Assembly: GCA_000230935.2 (NCBI GenBank)
Contig: AGIQ01000005.1
Span: forward strand, 186,001-250,000
Direction: 5' to 3'
Source: Mycolicibacterium rhodesiae JS60
GTDB lineage: Bacteria > Actinomycetota > Actinomycetes > Mycobacteriales > Mycobacteriaceae
Length of the DNA stretch: 64,000 nt
This document shows, in pieces, positions 8,118 to 16,976 of this stretch (position 1 is the first letter of the stretch; every line of letters begins with the position of its first letter). The notes below the pieces were generated by a model that saw only the letters and a program-made list of their open reading frames with translations, ran no database searches and had not been told where the DNA came from. The position numbers were made by a program, and so were the translations under genes.

Positions 8118-9377
8118 CTACCCGAGCGTGTAGGGCAGTGATTTGACGGCGTGCACGAAGTTGCCCGTCAGATACTCCGGTTGGCCGACCCGTAACGACG
8201 GCGCCCGGAAGATCAACTCGCGGAAGAACGCCTCGAGTTGCATCTTCGCGAGAAACGCTCCCATGCAGAAATGCGGTCCGCCGCCACCGAAGCCGACGTG
8301 GGGGTTGGGCTTGCGTGTGAGATCGAACTTGTATGGGTCGGCGAAGACCCTCTCGTCGCGGTTGCCCGACGAGTAGATCATCAACACCCAGTCGCCCTGT
8401 TTGATCTCCTGCTCCCGCAACACGGTGTCCTGTGTTGCGGTGCGGCGGAAGGTCATCACCGGACTGGCCCAGCGCACGAACTCCTCGATAGCGACCTTGA
8501 TGGTGGCGTCGTAGTCGCGCTCGAGCAGAGCGCGCTGGTCGGGATGCTGTTGTAACGCCATGGTGGTCAACGAGATCGTGTTGCGTGTCGTGTCGTTGCC
8601 CGCGACTGACAACAGTACGAAGAAAGCGCCGAGTTCGTCATCGGTCAGCTGCCGACCGTCGACCTCGGCCTGCACGAGCTGTGACATGAGGTCGTTGCCG
8701 GGCGCGGCACGGCGCCGCTCGGCCAGCTCGAGTCCGATGGTCAGTAGGCCGACGAGGGAGTCGTTGATGACCTGACCCGGTTCCCGGCCGGCAGCGACGT
8801 CGGTATCCGCCCACGAGACCATCCCGTCCGCGTAGTGGGCGGCCTCGTCCCGCTGCTCCTCAGGCAGCCCGATCATCTCGTAGATCGTCCACATCGGCAG
8901 CTTCTTCGACACCTGCTCGACGAAATCACCGTCGCTCGTCTTGATCAGATCGTCGACGATCCGGACGGCCTGGTTGTTCACCTGGTCTTGGATCTTGGCC
9001 ACCTGGCGCGGCGTGAACACGGAGCTGATGAGGCGCCGCAGAGTGGAGTGTTGCGGGCCATCCATCGCCAGGAATGACTGTGCGACATCGAGGATGTCGT
9101 CCGGAACCGCTTCGATCATGACGCCCTGGCCCGAGCAGAATAGCTCGGGATTCTTGCTCACGTAGGAGATGTCCTCGTGGCGGGTCACAGCCCATACCCC
9201 GTCGATCTCGACGGGCAACAACCCGCCCTCGATCGGAGGGTGCCAGCTGAGCGGCCGCTCATCGCGTAGCGTCTTGAACGACTCCTCTCGCTCGTCTGCC
9301 GTCATTGCCCAGAATTCGACCGGCGAGATGCTTACCGGGTCATAGGGTCGCATGCGTTGTGGTACCTCGATGGTCAT
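8118..9377 (-). CDS. Cytochrome P450
   Basis: This 419-aa P450 would insert oxygen into a hydrophobic substrate using ferredoxin/reductase partners not seen in the window. The heme-binding loop is FGGGGPHFCMG with the thiolate Cys371. The I-helix oxygen-activation motif is AGNDTTRNT, and the K-helix ExxR is EEFVRW. Its ATG overlaps the stop of the decayed fadD remnant upstream (ATGA). It reads leftward from the SCP2 gene and probably shares the promoter at site F. In mycobacteria such P450s often hydroxylate steroid or branched lipid chains; the substrate here is not known. I cannot assign a CYP family number. Confidence 0.92.
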   Translation of the reverse strand: MTIEVPQRMRPYDPVSISPVEFWAMTADEREESFKTLRDERPLSWHPPIEGGLLPVEIDGVWAVTRHEDISYVSKNPELFCSGQGVMIEAVPDDILDVAQSFLAMDGPQHSTLRRLISSVFTPRQVAKIQDQVNNQAVRIVDDLIKTSDGDFVEQVSKKLPMWTIYEMIGLPEEQRDEAAHYADGMVSWADTDVAAGREPGQVINDSLVGLLTIGLELAERRRAAPGNDLMSQLVQAEVDGRQLTDDELGAFFVLLSVAGNDTTRNTISLTTMALQQHPDQRALLERDYDATIKVAIEEFVRWASPVMTFRRTATQDTVLREQEIKQGDWVLMIYSSGNRDERVFADPYKFDLTRKPNPHVGFGGGGPHFCMGAFLAKMQLEAFFRELIFRAPSLRVGQPEYLTGNFVHAVKSLPYTLG

Positions 9378-9597
9378 GGCCGTCCCTTCGCGTTGCGGTC
9401 AATGAGGTTTCGTTTGGCAGGCTCTCCGGTTGCTGTCCTTGGCAATTCGTCGACGAAGTCGACCGTCCGAGGCGCCTTGTATTGGGCGATGCGGCTACGC
9501 ACGTAGTCGATCAGTTCACGCGCCCCCTGCCGGTGGCGGATTCGATAACCGCGGGGTGGGCGGGAGCCGCTGCGGCGCGCGTTCCGAGATACACGGG
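9374..9597 (-). pseudogene. Decayed acyl-CoA synthetase (fadD) 3' remnant
   Basis: Reading the reverse strand between the SCP2 and P450 genes gives the C-terminal end of an AMP-forming acyl-CoA synthetase: ARELIDYVRSRIAQYKAP, then RTVDFVDELPRTATGEPAKR, ending in a TGA that overlaps the P450 start. Just upstream, in another frame, is RAAAAPAHPAVIESAT, which resembles the FadD segment preceding the C-terminal lobe. The catalytic core is missing and the two pieces are out of frame with sequence lost between them, so this is a deletion remnant. It implies that the ancestral order was SCP2-fadD-P450 in one operon. Confidence 0.65.
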
Positions 9598-9999
9598 TTA
9601 AACGATCAGATCGTCGCGGCCGTCATTCTTGAGCCGCTCGACATACGACGGATAGAGCTTCTTTCCCAGTGGTGCAAGCTTGAGCAGGCTCGCCACGTTG
9701 CCGTCGACGCGGATTTTCTTCTTGGCCATGGCCAACGGCAGGTTGACCTTGCCCTGCCAGTACGCGTTACCGGTGTCGGCGGTCATCGTCATCGTGGCCG
9801 CGGGTGCCGGTCCCCCGTCCGCTCCGCGCACCGACTTGTTGGCCATGTCGATGACGACTACGGCGTCGGGCTCGGAGAAGTCGAACGCCACCACCAATCC
9901 CGTATCGGCCAGCGTCGGGCCGATATCGGGATCGGCGAATGCGGTCTCGAAGATGCCGCCGATGTAGGTGCGAACTTCTTCTGCGTTCTTGAACCCCAT
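9598..9999 (-). CDS. SCP2 sterol-transfer domain protein
   Basis: This 133-aa protein consists of a single SCP2-like fold, which binds sterols, fatty acids or acyl-CoAs in a hydrophobic pocket. Typical features are the pattern ATMTMTADTGNAYWQGKVN and the following AMAKKKIRVDGNVASLLKLA. The ATG at 9999 is preceded by AAGGAG. Operator site F (10008-10026) touches this ribosome-binding region. It is the first gene of a leftward unit that continues through a broken fadD to the P450, which suggests it presents or carries the lipid substrate. Confidence 0.85.
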   Translation of the reverse strand: MGFKNAEEVRTYIGGIFETAFADPDIGPTLADTGLVVAFDFSEPDAVVVIDMANKSVRGADGGPAPAATMTMTADTGNAYWQGKVNLPLAMAKKKIRVDGNVASLLKLAPLGKKLYPSYVERLKNDGRDDLIV

Positions 10000-10007
10000 C
10001 GTTCTCC

Positions 10008-10026
10008 TTAATATTGATTCAAATTT
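10008..10026 (+). promoter_or_regulatory. Island operator-like element, site F
   Basis: TTAATATTGATTCAAATTT lies 9 bp upstream of the SCP2 start (reverse strand, 9999) and abuts its Shine-Dalgarno. Confidence 0.6.
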
Positions 10027-10618
10027 GCGATCATCCGGCCACCGAGGGGGCTAGAAATGATACTACGGCGTGTTATGTCGTGTGTCACACACGGTAGCGG
10101 GCAAACTTGGCTGGGTCACTGCAGCGAAGACCATCATTGCAGGTAAATAGAGGTTAGCGGGTCGGCCAGAACCATCACCCAGGCGCCGAACGCGAGGCGA
10201 AGCACGCGCAGAGCAGTCTTCGTCTCCATGAAGTCGAAACTAATCGAGTACACCTTCAAAAATGTGACGGCATCGTCAATGCCACCCATGTCCTGCCGCT
10301 ACCGAGATCCTCGGCGCGATCCGCCACACCGCGCCACCAGGTGACGGCGGCGGCGGCCATCAGCTGCATCCAGACCGCGGTGGCGCGCACCTCGACGCCG
10401 CGCGCCATGCCACACGCACCAGGTACACGAGTGAAGATGACGACCCACAGCAGGTGATCTGCTCCACATATTTTTTAATCTGTGATAAGAACCATAGGAT
10501 GTCATCGTGATCGTTGCGCAAAAGGTCCTTGCCTCAGGTCATCCGACGAGTCAGTACTGGATTTGAATTTGTCGTCGAATCATGACCGACGCCGCATCAG
10601 GGCTGGAAGGAGTCCCCG
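10027..10618. other. Long intergenic stretch between SCP2 and oxidoreductase genes
   Basis: About 590 bp with no convincing gene. It holds operator site G near its right side. On the reverse strand there is a 51-codon open frame at 10134-10289 (start MGGIDDAVTFLKVYSISFDF, then a hydrophobic LRLAFGAWVMVLADPL segment), which could be a small membrane peptide or a gene remnant. Further upstream, around 10290-10455, the reverse strand reads through a hydrophobic stretch containing VRATAVWMQLMAAAAVTWW without a good start. I see no known family in either. Confidence 0.4.
10475..10493 (+). promoter_or_regulatory. Island operator-like element, site G
   Basis: TTAATCTGTGATAAGAACC lies about 125 bp upstream of the luciferase-like oxidoreductase at 10619. 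Confidence 0.5.
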
Positions 10619-11695
10619 TTGAACGTCCGCATGCCGGAGATCGGCTTCTACACGCTGGCCGGTCAAGCCAACGACCCCCGCGCTCTTATCGAGGAGGTCC
10701 GGGAGGCCGAAGCGCTCGGAATCGGCGAATGCTTTGTCTCCGAGCGCTTCTCGACGAAGGAGGCGGCCACCATATGCGGTGCCGTAGCCGCCATCAGCGA
10801 CTCGATCGGAATCTGCACCGGCGCGACCAACCACAACACCCGTCACCCCATAGTGACCGCGGCACACGCGACGACCATGCATCGGCTCAGCGGAGGGCGG
10901 TTCACCCTCGGCCTTGGCCGGGGCATCGCCCCACTGCAGCGTGCGTTCGGTATGCCCACGGTGACAACCGCACAGCTGGAGGAGTTCGCCACATTGATGC
11001 GGCGCCTCTTCCACGGCGACACGATCCTCGGCTACGACGGTGTGCTGGGCGCCTATCCCGCACTCCGCCTGGACCCCGACTTCGACGAGGACGTCAAGTT
11101 AGGCCTGGTGGCGTTCGGCCCCAACAGTCTTGCCCTAGGCGGACGGGCGTTCGACAAGGTCATCCTGCACACCTTCTTCACCGACGAGACGCTGCAGCGA
11201 TGTGTTCGCACAGTTAAGGAGTCGGCCGAACAGGCCGGACGCAATCCCGACGACGTCGAGGTGTGGAGCTGTCTGGCGACCGTCGGCGATCACCTGCCCG
11301 CCGAGGCCCGGCTACGGAAGACCGTCGGCCGATTGGCCACTTATTTGCAGGGTTACGGCGATCTCATGGTGCGCACCAATCAGTGGGATCCCGCCGCTCT
11401 GCGACGATTCCGCGAGGATGAGGTCGTCAAGGAGTTCCAACCGCCCGGTGCAGCACCACGGGTCATCGACAGTCCATCGACGTCGATCGACGATCTCGAA
11501 CACATCGCGAAACTTCTACCCGACGAGTGGCTGGCACCTTCTGCGACCGGCAGCGCGGACCAGTGCGCAGCGACGGTGGCAGCACAACTCGACCTGGGCG
11601 CTGACGGAGTCATCCTCCACGGCGCCAGCCCCCACGAACTCGCGCCGATCGTCGAGTCGTATCGCGCGATCCGAACCGGAAAGGAAAACCGATGA
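10619..11695 (+). CDS. Luciferase-like F420-dependent oxidoreductase
   Basis: This 358-aa protein belongs to the bacterial luciferase-like TIM-barrel family, whose mycobacterial members mostly use coenzyme F420. Family features include MPEIGFYTLAG at the N-terminus, SGGRFTLGLGRGI in the central barrel and a C-terminal GADGVILHGASP. The start is taken as TTG at 10619 because GGAAGGAG lies 6-8 bp upstream; an in-frame ATG at 10631 is the alternative. Its stop overlaps the next gene's ATG, so the two are coupled. It likely catalyses a hydride transfer on a pathway intermediate; the substrate is unknown. Confidence 0.85.
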   Translation: MNVRMPEIGFYTLAGQANDPRALIEEVREAEALGIGECFVSERFSTKEAATICGAVAAISDSIGICTGATNHNTRHPIVTAAHATTMHRLSGGRFTLGLGRGIAPLQRAFGMPTVTTAQLEEFATLMRRLFHGDTILGYDGVLGAYPALRLDPDFDEDVKLGLVAFGPNSLALGGRAFDKVILHTFFTDETLQRCVRTVKESAEQAGRNPDDVEVWSCLATVGDHLPAEARLRKTVGRLATYLQGYGDLMVRTNQWDPAALRRFREDEVVKEFQPPGAAPRVIDSPSTSIDDLEHIAKLLPDEWLAPSATGSADQCAATVAAQLDLGADGVILHGASPHELAPIVESYRAIRTGKENR

Positions 11696-12774
11696 TCCAT
11701 CTGTCCGATGACCCAATAGAAAGCCTTACGCCAGAGCAGCTCTCGTCGTGGCTGTCGCCGTCCATCGGCGAGGTCTCGATCGCATCGATGACGACGAAGG
11801 CGGTCGGCACCGGCCAGATGGCCAGCAGCTACCGAGTGGACCTCACCTACGCCGACCGCCGTCCCGCCGATGCACCGGACTCGGTGATTCTCAAGGTCTC
11901 CAGCCAAGACGAGTCCAGTCGCCAGATGGCCGCGGCTGCCAGTGCATATCTTCGCGAAGTTCGCTTCTACCAGAACCTGGCGGCTGTTGCGGGAACACGT
12001 GTCCCCCGCTGCTACTACGCTGACATATCGTCATCTGCAAGGGATTTCGTTCTCGTGATGGAGGACATGGGGCCAGCCCGGAGCATCGACCAATTAGGAG
12101 GATGTTCTGTCGATCAGGCCGCCCTTGCGGTGGCGCAGGCCGCGACGTTGCACGGCTCGACGTGGGGTCATCCAACGGTCGAAGCTCAGGACTGGCTGCC
12201 GGTTGAGGCCGTGTGGACTGCGTTGGGCGGCAGCGTCCCCGCCGTCTTGGACATGTGGCTGGAACGGTTCGGACCGCTGCTCACCGCCGATCAAGCCGAG
12301 GTAGTGCGACAGCTCGGACCGGCCGTTCCGGCCTGGCTGGCTACACTTCGTGAGCACCGCTGCCTGTGGCACGGCGACTTCCGACTCGACAACCTGCTCT
12401 TCGACGCGCAGGACGGTGACGTTCCGGTAGCCGTCGTTGACTGGCAGAGCGTCGCCGCGGCCCCCGGCATCATCGACCTGTCGTACTTCCTTGGCACCTC
12501 ACTCGACGGTGACGAACGAGCTGCGGCCGAGCGCGATCTCGTGTCCGAATATCACCAGCGCTTGTCGACTCACAACGTCGGCGACTACTCACTGCAGCGG
12601 TGCGAGACGGAATACCGCGCGCATGCGGTGTTTGGACTGATCCTCACGGTTCCGGTGTCACTGGGCGTGCAACGCACCGAACGCGGCGACGCAATGTTCG
12701 CCACGATGGCACGCCGTGTCGCAGACCAGATCGCAGCGAATGAAAGCTACTCGGCGCTGGCGACGCTGGGATGA
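11692..12774 (+). CDS. Aminoglycoside-phosphotransferase-fold kinase (APH family)
   Basis: This 360-aa protein has the kinase-like APH fold. The catalytic loop is LWHGDFRLDNLLF (the HGDxxxxN signature) and the metal-binding DFG-equivalent is AVVDWQSVA. The C-terminal helical region follows. Such proteins in lipid catabolic clusters are related to the kinase domain of human ACAD10/11 and to the bacterial LvaA, which phosphorylate hydroxyacyl-CoA; drug resistance is unlikely in this context. Its ATG overlaps the oxidoreductase stop (ATGA). It converges with the mce operon, and its 3' end overlaps the end of the Mce-associated remnant on the other strand. Confidence 0.82.
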   Translation: MIHLSDDPIESLTPEQLSSWLSPSIGEVSIASMTTKAVGTGQMASSYRVDLTYADRRPADAPDSVILKVSSQDESSRQMAAAASAYLREVRFYQNLAAVAGTRVPRCYYADISSSARDFVLVMEDMGPARSIDQLGGCSVDQAALAVAQAATLHGSTWGHPTVEAQDWLPVEAVWTALGGSVPAVLDMWLERFGPLLTADQAEVVRQLGPAVPAWLATLREHRCLWHGDFRLDNLLFDAQDGDVPVAVVDWQSVAAAPGIIDLSYFLGTSLDGDERAAAERDLVSEYHQRLSTHNVGDYSLQRCETEYRAHAVFGLILTVPVSLGVQRTERGDAMFATMARRVADQIAANESYSALATLG

Positions 12775-13049
12775 AACCGCATCAGCGCGACCTTCTGCAC
12801 TGTTATCCGCATCCGCCTTGAGCGCGGATCCTGTTTTGGTGCCGTAGCACTCGATGTACTCACACTGACGGACACCATTACCTCGGCTTCATTTTGGCTC
12901 GCGGGCTCCGAGCTGGAGGCGGTATCCCTGACCACATCGATGAATGGCTGCGAACGTTGGGCGAAATCGCCGTGGAACGGCCCGGTCGCGCAGCCCAAAC
13001 CCGCCGCGTCTTCCGCTTCGGCCGTGTCCGCTTCGGAGATGTCCGCGAC
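12747..13049 (-). pseudogene. Remnant of a Mce-associated membrane protein gene
   Basis: Downstream of mceF the reverse strand is open from just after a TAG at 13052-13050 to a stop at 12747. It reads GPFHGDFAQRSQPFIDVV, then EAEVMVSVSVSTS, QDPRSRRMRITVQKV. This is the pattern of the C-terminal domain of the Mce-associated (Mam) membrane proteins that usually follow mceF. The N-terminal transmembrane part is missing, an in-frame stop precedes it, and the last residues after QKV do not fit the family, so I call it a truncated remnant. The identification is from memory of the family pattern, not a search. Confidence 0.5.
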
Positions 13050-13075
13050 CTACTTCTGGGCAATCACCGCCGTCA

Positions 13076-14536
13076 CTACCCTTTCGGCGGTAGCAGCATG
13101 TCCTGCCATGTGTGGCTGCCGTTGGCACCGCCGGCGAGATTTGCTTGCCTGTATGTCTTTCCGTCAGGCCCGACGTAGGCACCGGTCGCTGGGTCGTACT
13201 CCGCGAACGCGATGGGCGGCGCAGCAGGCGTGGGAAGCTGGGGTGGCGCGGAACCCGGTGCGCCGGGCGGCAGCTGTGGGATCGGCTGGCCGCTGTTCGT
13301 GGCGTTCGGGTCGCCCTTCCAGTTGTAGCCGTCGTTGAGCGGTACGTACTGCTCATCGCTTTCGCACATTGCCGCGGTGGGAGCACGCTTTCCACGCTTG
13401 GTCTCGCACGGAATGTTGCGTGCACCACGTACGTTGAAGGGCGAGTCTTGAGGCACACGGCAATACAGGTTTCCTTCGGGGCGAGCGGGATAGTCGACGT
13501 CAACTGGAACCCGTTGTTGCTGCGGCGGCAGGAACCCGGTCAGGCAAGCGGGCGGCAGGTTCAAGTTCAGGTTGAAGCTGAGGTAGGCGCCGCTGTAGGG
13601 CTGCTTGTTGTTTCTGTTCACCAGGGTCGAGCCTTGGACGACCTCGATGCCGCGCGGCAGCAGGACCAGAAGCTGTTCGAGATCGTCCTGATACGTGAGA
13701 CCGACCTGGTCCAAGCTGACCAGATTCGCCAGCAGGATCGGCAACGACGGTTGCAGTCGGTCGAGCAGTGCACGTGACTCTTCCGCTGCTGCAGGCCCGT
13801 TCGACAAGATGTTGGACACCGCCGCGTCCTGGGACTTCAATTGTTGCGTGACTGACGCGAGGTTCGATGCCCAGGCTTGGATCGAGTCCGAGGTGTTCGT
13901 TTGGGAATCCAGCACCGGCTGTGACTGATCGGCAAGCGTGGTGAGCGCGTCCACATTGGTCCGTGCGTCGATCGCGAGCGCCGTCGAGCCCTTGACCAGT
14001 CGCGAAAGCTCGGAACCCAATCCTCCTACCGCCTTATAAGCCTCGTCGATCGCCGTCCTCAGGTTGTCCTGCGGGATCGCCTGGATGCCGCGGTTCGTCG
14101 CCTCGATCAGGGTATTGATATCTGGAGGCACCGAGGCGCGATCGAGTGGGATCACATCGCCGTTCTTCAGCACAGGTCCATTGCCGGTGCGAGGACGCAG
14201 CGCCACGAACTGCTCGCCGACGGCCGTCTGACTGTGCACTTCGGCGTCGAGGTCGGCGGGGATATTCACGCCGGAGTCCATCGACAGGATCGCGTCCACG
14301 CCGCTGTCGGTGAGCCGAATGCTCTCGACGCGACCTACCTCGGTGCCGCGATACGTAACGTTGCCGCTCGCATACAAACCCGCCGCGGTGGGCAGTTTGA
14401 GCGTCACGCGGTAGTGCCCGACGCCGAATAGATAGTTCGGCAGCCCCATGTAGTGAAAAGCCATGATCGATACGGCGATCAGAGTCCCCACGATGAAGAC
14501 AGCCATCTGGATGACGACACGTTTGGACAGATGCAC
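13076..14536 (-). CDS. mceF: MceF, substrate-binding protein of the Mce lipid importer
   Basis: This 486-aa protein starts at the GTG 14536, three bases beyond the mceE stop and after AAAGG. An N-terminal transmembrane segment (about residues 10-30, VVIQMAVFIVGTLIAVSIM) is followed by the MlaD/MCE domain with YRVTLKLPTAAGLYASGNV and YRGTEVGRV, then long helices that would form part of the hexameric tunnel. The C-terminal part contains several cysteines (around CLTGF, LYCRVP, NIPCETK, MCESDEQ) and a proline-rich tail. Mce complexes carry lipids across the cell envelope to the YrbE permeases, with an MceG ATPase encoded elsewhere. It is the last intact gene of the operon. Confidence 0.92.
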   Translation of the reverse strand: MHLSKRVVIQMAVFIVGTLIAVSIMAFHYMGLPNYLFGVGHYRVTLKLPTAAGLYASGNVTYRGTEVGRVESIRLTDSGVDAILSMDSGVNIPADLDAEVHSQTAVGEQFVALRPRTGNGPVLKNGDVIPLDRASVPPDINTLIEATNRGIQAIPQDNLRTAIDEAYKAVGGLGSELSRLVKGSTALAIDARTNVDALTTLADQSQPVLDSQTNTSDSIQAWASNLASVTQQLKSQDAAVSNILSNGPAAAEESRALLDRLQPSLPILLANLVSLDQVGLTYQDDLEQLLVLLPRGIEVVQGSTLVNRNNKQPYSGAYLSFNLNLNLPPACLTGFLPPQQQRVPVDVDYPARPEGNLYCRVPQDSPFNVRGARNIPCETKRGKRAPTAAMCESDEQYVPLNDGYNWKGDPNATNSGQPIPQLPPGAPGSAPPQLPTPAAPPIAFAEYDPATGAYVGPDGKTYRQANLAGGANGSHTWQDMLLPPKG

Positions 14537-14538
14537 CT

Positions 14539-15678
14539 TTAGGGCCCCTGATTGAACTGGTAGGGCACCACGAGCGGATTCGCTGCGGTGTAGGGGCTGG
14601 GCAGTTGGCCGATGGTCCGCCCCCATTGGAGTTCCAGCTCCGTGAGATCCCCCTCGAACCGGGTGCCGGTGAAGAACGACGAGTCGAGACGACTGAGTGT
14701 CAGGTCGATGACGGCGGTGAGGTTTGCGTAATCCCCGCGGTTCCACTTGGTCAGCGTGCTCTTGGGGAACGGGTAGGTCGGCAGCACGTCCAGTGCCCTC
14801 GTCAAAGCGGGCCCCGCGTCAGCCAGGGACTTCAGTACGGGTGCGATATCTCTGAGCTCCTGTACCAGGGCGTCCTTGGTTTGGGTGATCGAGTCGGCGG
14901 CGAGCGCTGAGAACTGACCCAGTTTCTGCACGGCGTCGGCGATGGTCTGCCGTTGATCGCTGAGGACTTTGAGCGCATCTGGAATGGTCTTGAGGGCCTT
15001 GTCGACGACTGGCTTCTGCGCGGCGATCTGTCCGACCAGATTGTTCAGACTCTCTGCAGCGGCCAGGATGTCGTTCTTCTGGTCGTCGAGGTGGCCGACG
15101 TACTCGTCGAGTTGATCGATCAGACTGCGCAGGTCGTCGGCTCGGCCGTCGAACGCCGTGCTGAGCGCCTCTGTGATGTCCTGGATTTGTCCCACTCCGC
15201 CGCCGTTGAGCACCATCGAGATCGCCGCCAGCGTCTGTTCGGTGCTCGGGTAGGTACTAGCGGCAGATAGCGGAATCAACGACCCGTCGTGCAATTTGCC
15301 GTTGGGTGCTTTATCGACCGGCGGCGCCAGCTCGATGTGCAACGATCCGAAAAGACTTGTCTGGCCCAGCTTCACGGTTGCGTTCGCAGGCAGGTCGACA
15401 TCACCATCGAGCGTCATGGTCAGCAGCGCATGCCAACCCTGCATCTCGACTTTGGTCACGTTGCCGACGGTTACATCGCCGACGCGAACACGCGAGTTCG
15501 GCTGCAGATTAGTGACATTGGGTAGTTGCGCCTGAATGGTGAACGAGCCGGGGCCACCCCCGGCCGTGCCGGGCAGTGGGAGCGAGTTGAGCCCCCGCCA
15601 CTGACACCCGGTCGTCCCGGTCAGCAACAGGAGGATCGCGGGGACAGCGAGCCACCGACCTCGAGGTCCGGTCGTCAT
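14539..15678 (-). CDS. mceE: MceE, lipoprotein subunit of the Mce lipid importer
   Basis: This 379-aa protein corresponds to the LprK/LprN-type lipoprotein position. The signal peptide is RGRWLAVPAILLLLTG with the presumed acylated cysteine in TGTTGCQW; the residue three before the cysteine is threonine, which departs from the usual L/V/I lipobox. The MCE domain follows with SFTIQAQLPNVTNLQPNSRV and VGDVTVGNV, then a long helical region. The ATG overlaps the mceD stop (ATGA), showing translational coupling. It should anchor to the outer face of the inner membrane. Confidence 0.9.
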   Translation of the reverse strand: MTTGPRGRWLAVPAILLLLTGTTGCQWRGLNSLPLPGTAGGGPGSFTIQAQLPNVTNLQPNSRVRVGDVTVGNVTKVEMQGWHALLTMTLDGDVDLPANATVKLGQTSLFGSLHIELAPPVDKAPNGKLHDGSLIPLSAASTYPSTEQTLAAISMVLNGGGVGQIQDITEALSTAFDGRADDLRSLIDQLDEYVGHLDDQKNDILAAAESLNNLVGQIAAQKPVVDKALKTIPDALKVLSDQRQTIADAVQKLGQFSALAADSITQTKDALVQELRDIAPVLKSLADAGPALTRALDVLPTYPFPKSTLTKWNRGDYANLTAVIDLTLSRLDSSFFTGTRFEGDLTELELQWGRTIGQLPSPYTAANPLVVPYQFNQGP

Positions 15679-16976
15679 CCCCCACCTCCTGGCGGAACCA
15701 TGAGGCCGGCGAGGCCGGCACTCGGATTCGTCGGAGCGGCCTGCTCCGCGGGCAGCGGCGTCTCGGCCGCCAACGGCGAAGGGGCCTCGGTGGGTGGCTG
15801 CGGCGGGATGTAGTCCGGTCGCAGCCAATCCTCGCTGAAGGTGACCTCGTTGGGTCGTGCCGTTGCACCGACGACGGGGTTGAGTCCCAAAGGCAGGTAG
15901 TTGTACTGCCGGTTCTTGATTATCGGTGCGAGATACTGCACGCACAGTTTCGAGGACTGCTCAGCGTTCATGCGCGAAGCGGCCTGAATCGCGCCACAGA
16001 GGAACGTGATCGGGTTCTGGAAGTTGTTGACCGACAAAGCGCCCGTCAGCGTGCCCTGCGCGGGTTGGTAGATGTTCATGAAGTTCTGCAACGCGTTCGG
16101 CGCGACGTGCAGGTTCTCCTTGATCGTGGGAATGCTGTCGTTCAGCGCCTGCGAAACCGATGCGAGCTTGTCCGCCGTGATCCCCAGCGATTCCCTGTTC
16201 TCGTTGACGAAGCTCGTCAAGTCGCCGGCCAGACCGCTCAGCTCGCCAACTGCATCGCTCACCTCGTTGGGATCATTGGCCACGAGTTGCGTCACGCTGG
16301 CGAGGTTCCGGTTGAGTTGAGAAAGCACGTCGGAGGAATCGTGCAGAGCCGACACCAGGATCGACAGGTTCTTCAGCGTGGAGAACAGATCATGGCTGTG
16401 GTCGCCTAGCGCCGAGATCGCCTGCGACAGTTTGATGATGGTGTCGCGAATGTTCGCTCCCTGTCCCCGAAGGTTGTCCGCAGTCGTATTGACGAGCGCA
16501 CCCAATGGGCTTACTCCGCCGGGCTGTGTCGGCTGCAGTGCCTCGTTGAGCTTCTCGAGTTGCTTACGGAAGTCGTCGAATTCGACGGGGACGGCGGTAC
16601 GGTCCTGACCGATGACGGTGTTGTCGGGCATGACCGGCCCACCGGTGTATGCCGGTGTCAGCTGGATCGCTCGCGATGTGACGAGCGAGGGCGACAGGAT
16701 GACCGCTTTCGCCTCCGCGGGCACCTTGTACTGATCACCCAACCAGAAGCTGATCTTGACCCGTGTCGGTTCGGGCTCGATCCTGTCGATCTCTCCGACC
16801 GCAACACCGACGATGCGGACCTCGTCGCCCACGTAGAGGCCGTTGCTGTTGTCGAAATACGCGACGAGGTGGGTCCGTCCCAGTCCGCCGCCCTTCCACA
16901 CGACTACGCAGATGCCGGCGATCAGAGCACTCACCAGGACAACGGCCAGACCGATCCTTCCGTTGCGACCGCTCAT
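15675..16976 (-). CDS. mceD: MceD, substrate-binding protein of the Mce lipid importer
   Basis: This 433-aa protein has an N-terminal transmembrane helix (GLAVVLVSALIAGICVVVW), an MCE domain with THLVAYFDNSNGLYVGDEV and IVGVAVGEIDRI, a long helical stretch and a proline-rich end. Start and order in the operon match MceD. Its ATG overlaps the mceC stop by the ATGA arrangement, and its own stop overlaps mceE the same way. Confidence 0.92.
   Translation of the reverse strand: MSGRNGRIGLAVVLVSALIAGICVVVWKGGGLGRTHLVAYFDNSNGLYVGDEVRIVGVAVGEIDRIEPEPTRVKISFWLGDQYKVPAEAKAVILSPSLVTSRAIQLTPAYTGGPVMPDNTVIGQDRTAVPVEFDDFRKQLEKLNEALQPTQPGGVSPLGALVNTTADNLRGQGANIRDTIIKLSQAISALGDHSHDLFSTLKNLSILVSALHDSSDVLSQLNRNLASVTQLVANDPNEVSDAVGELSGLAGDLTSFVNENRESLGITADKLASVSQALNDSIPTIKENLHVAPNALQNFMNIYQPAQGTLTGALSVNNFQNPITFLCGAIQAASRMNAEQSSKLCVQYLAPIIKNRQYNYLPLGLNPVVGATARPNEVTFSEDWLRPDYIPPQPPTEAPSPLAAETPLPAEQAAPTNPSAGLAGLMVPPGGGG

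Noticed and set aside
10582..11217. Rightward open frame with a good ATG at the oxidoreductase 5' end
   Set aside because: The frame at 10619 encodes the luciferase-like protein; the other frame gives an arginine-rich product without a family pattern.
11692..12774. Aminoglycoside resistance gene
   Set aside because: The APH fold is present, but the gene is coupled to a luciferase-like oxidoreductase in a lipid regulon; hydroxyacyl-type kinases share this fold.
12889..13503. Reverse-strand open frame over the mceF 3' end
   Set aside because: It lies in another frame of mceF with a low-complexity arginine/serine-rich product. Only the separate frame at 12747-13049 shows a family pattern.
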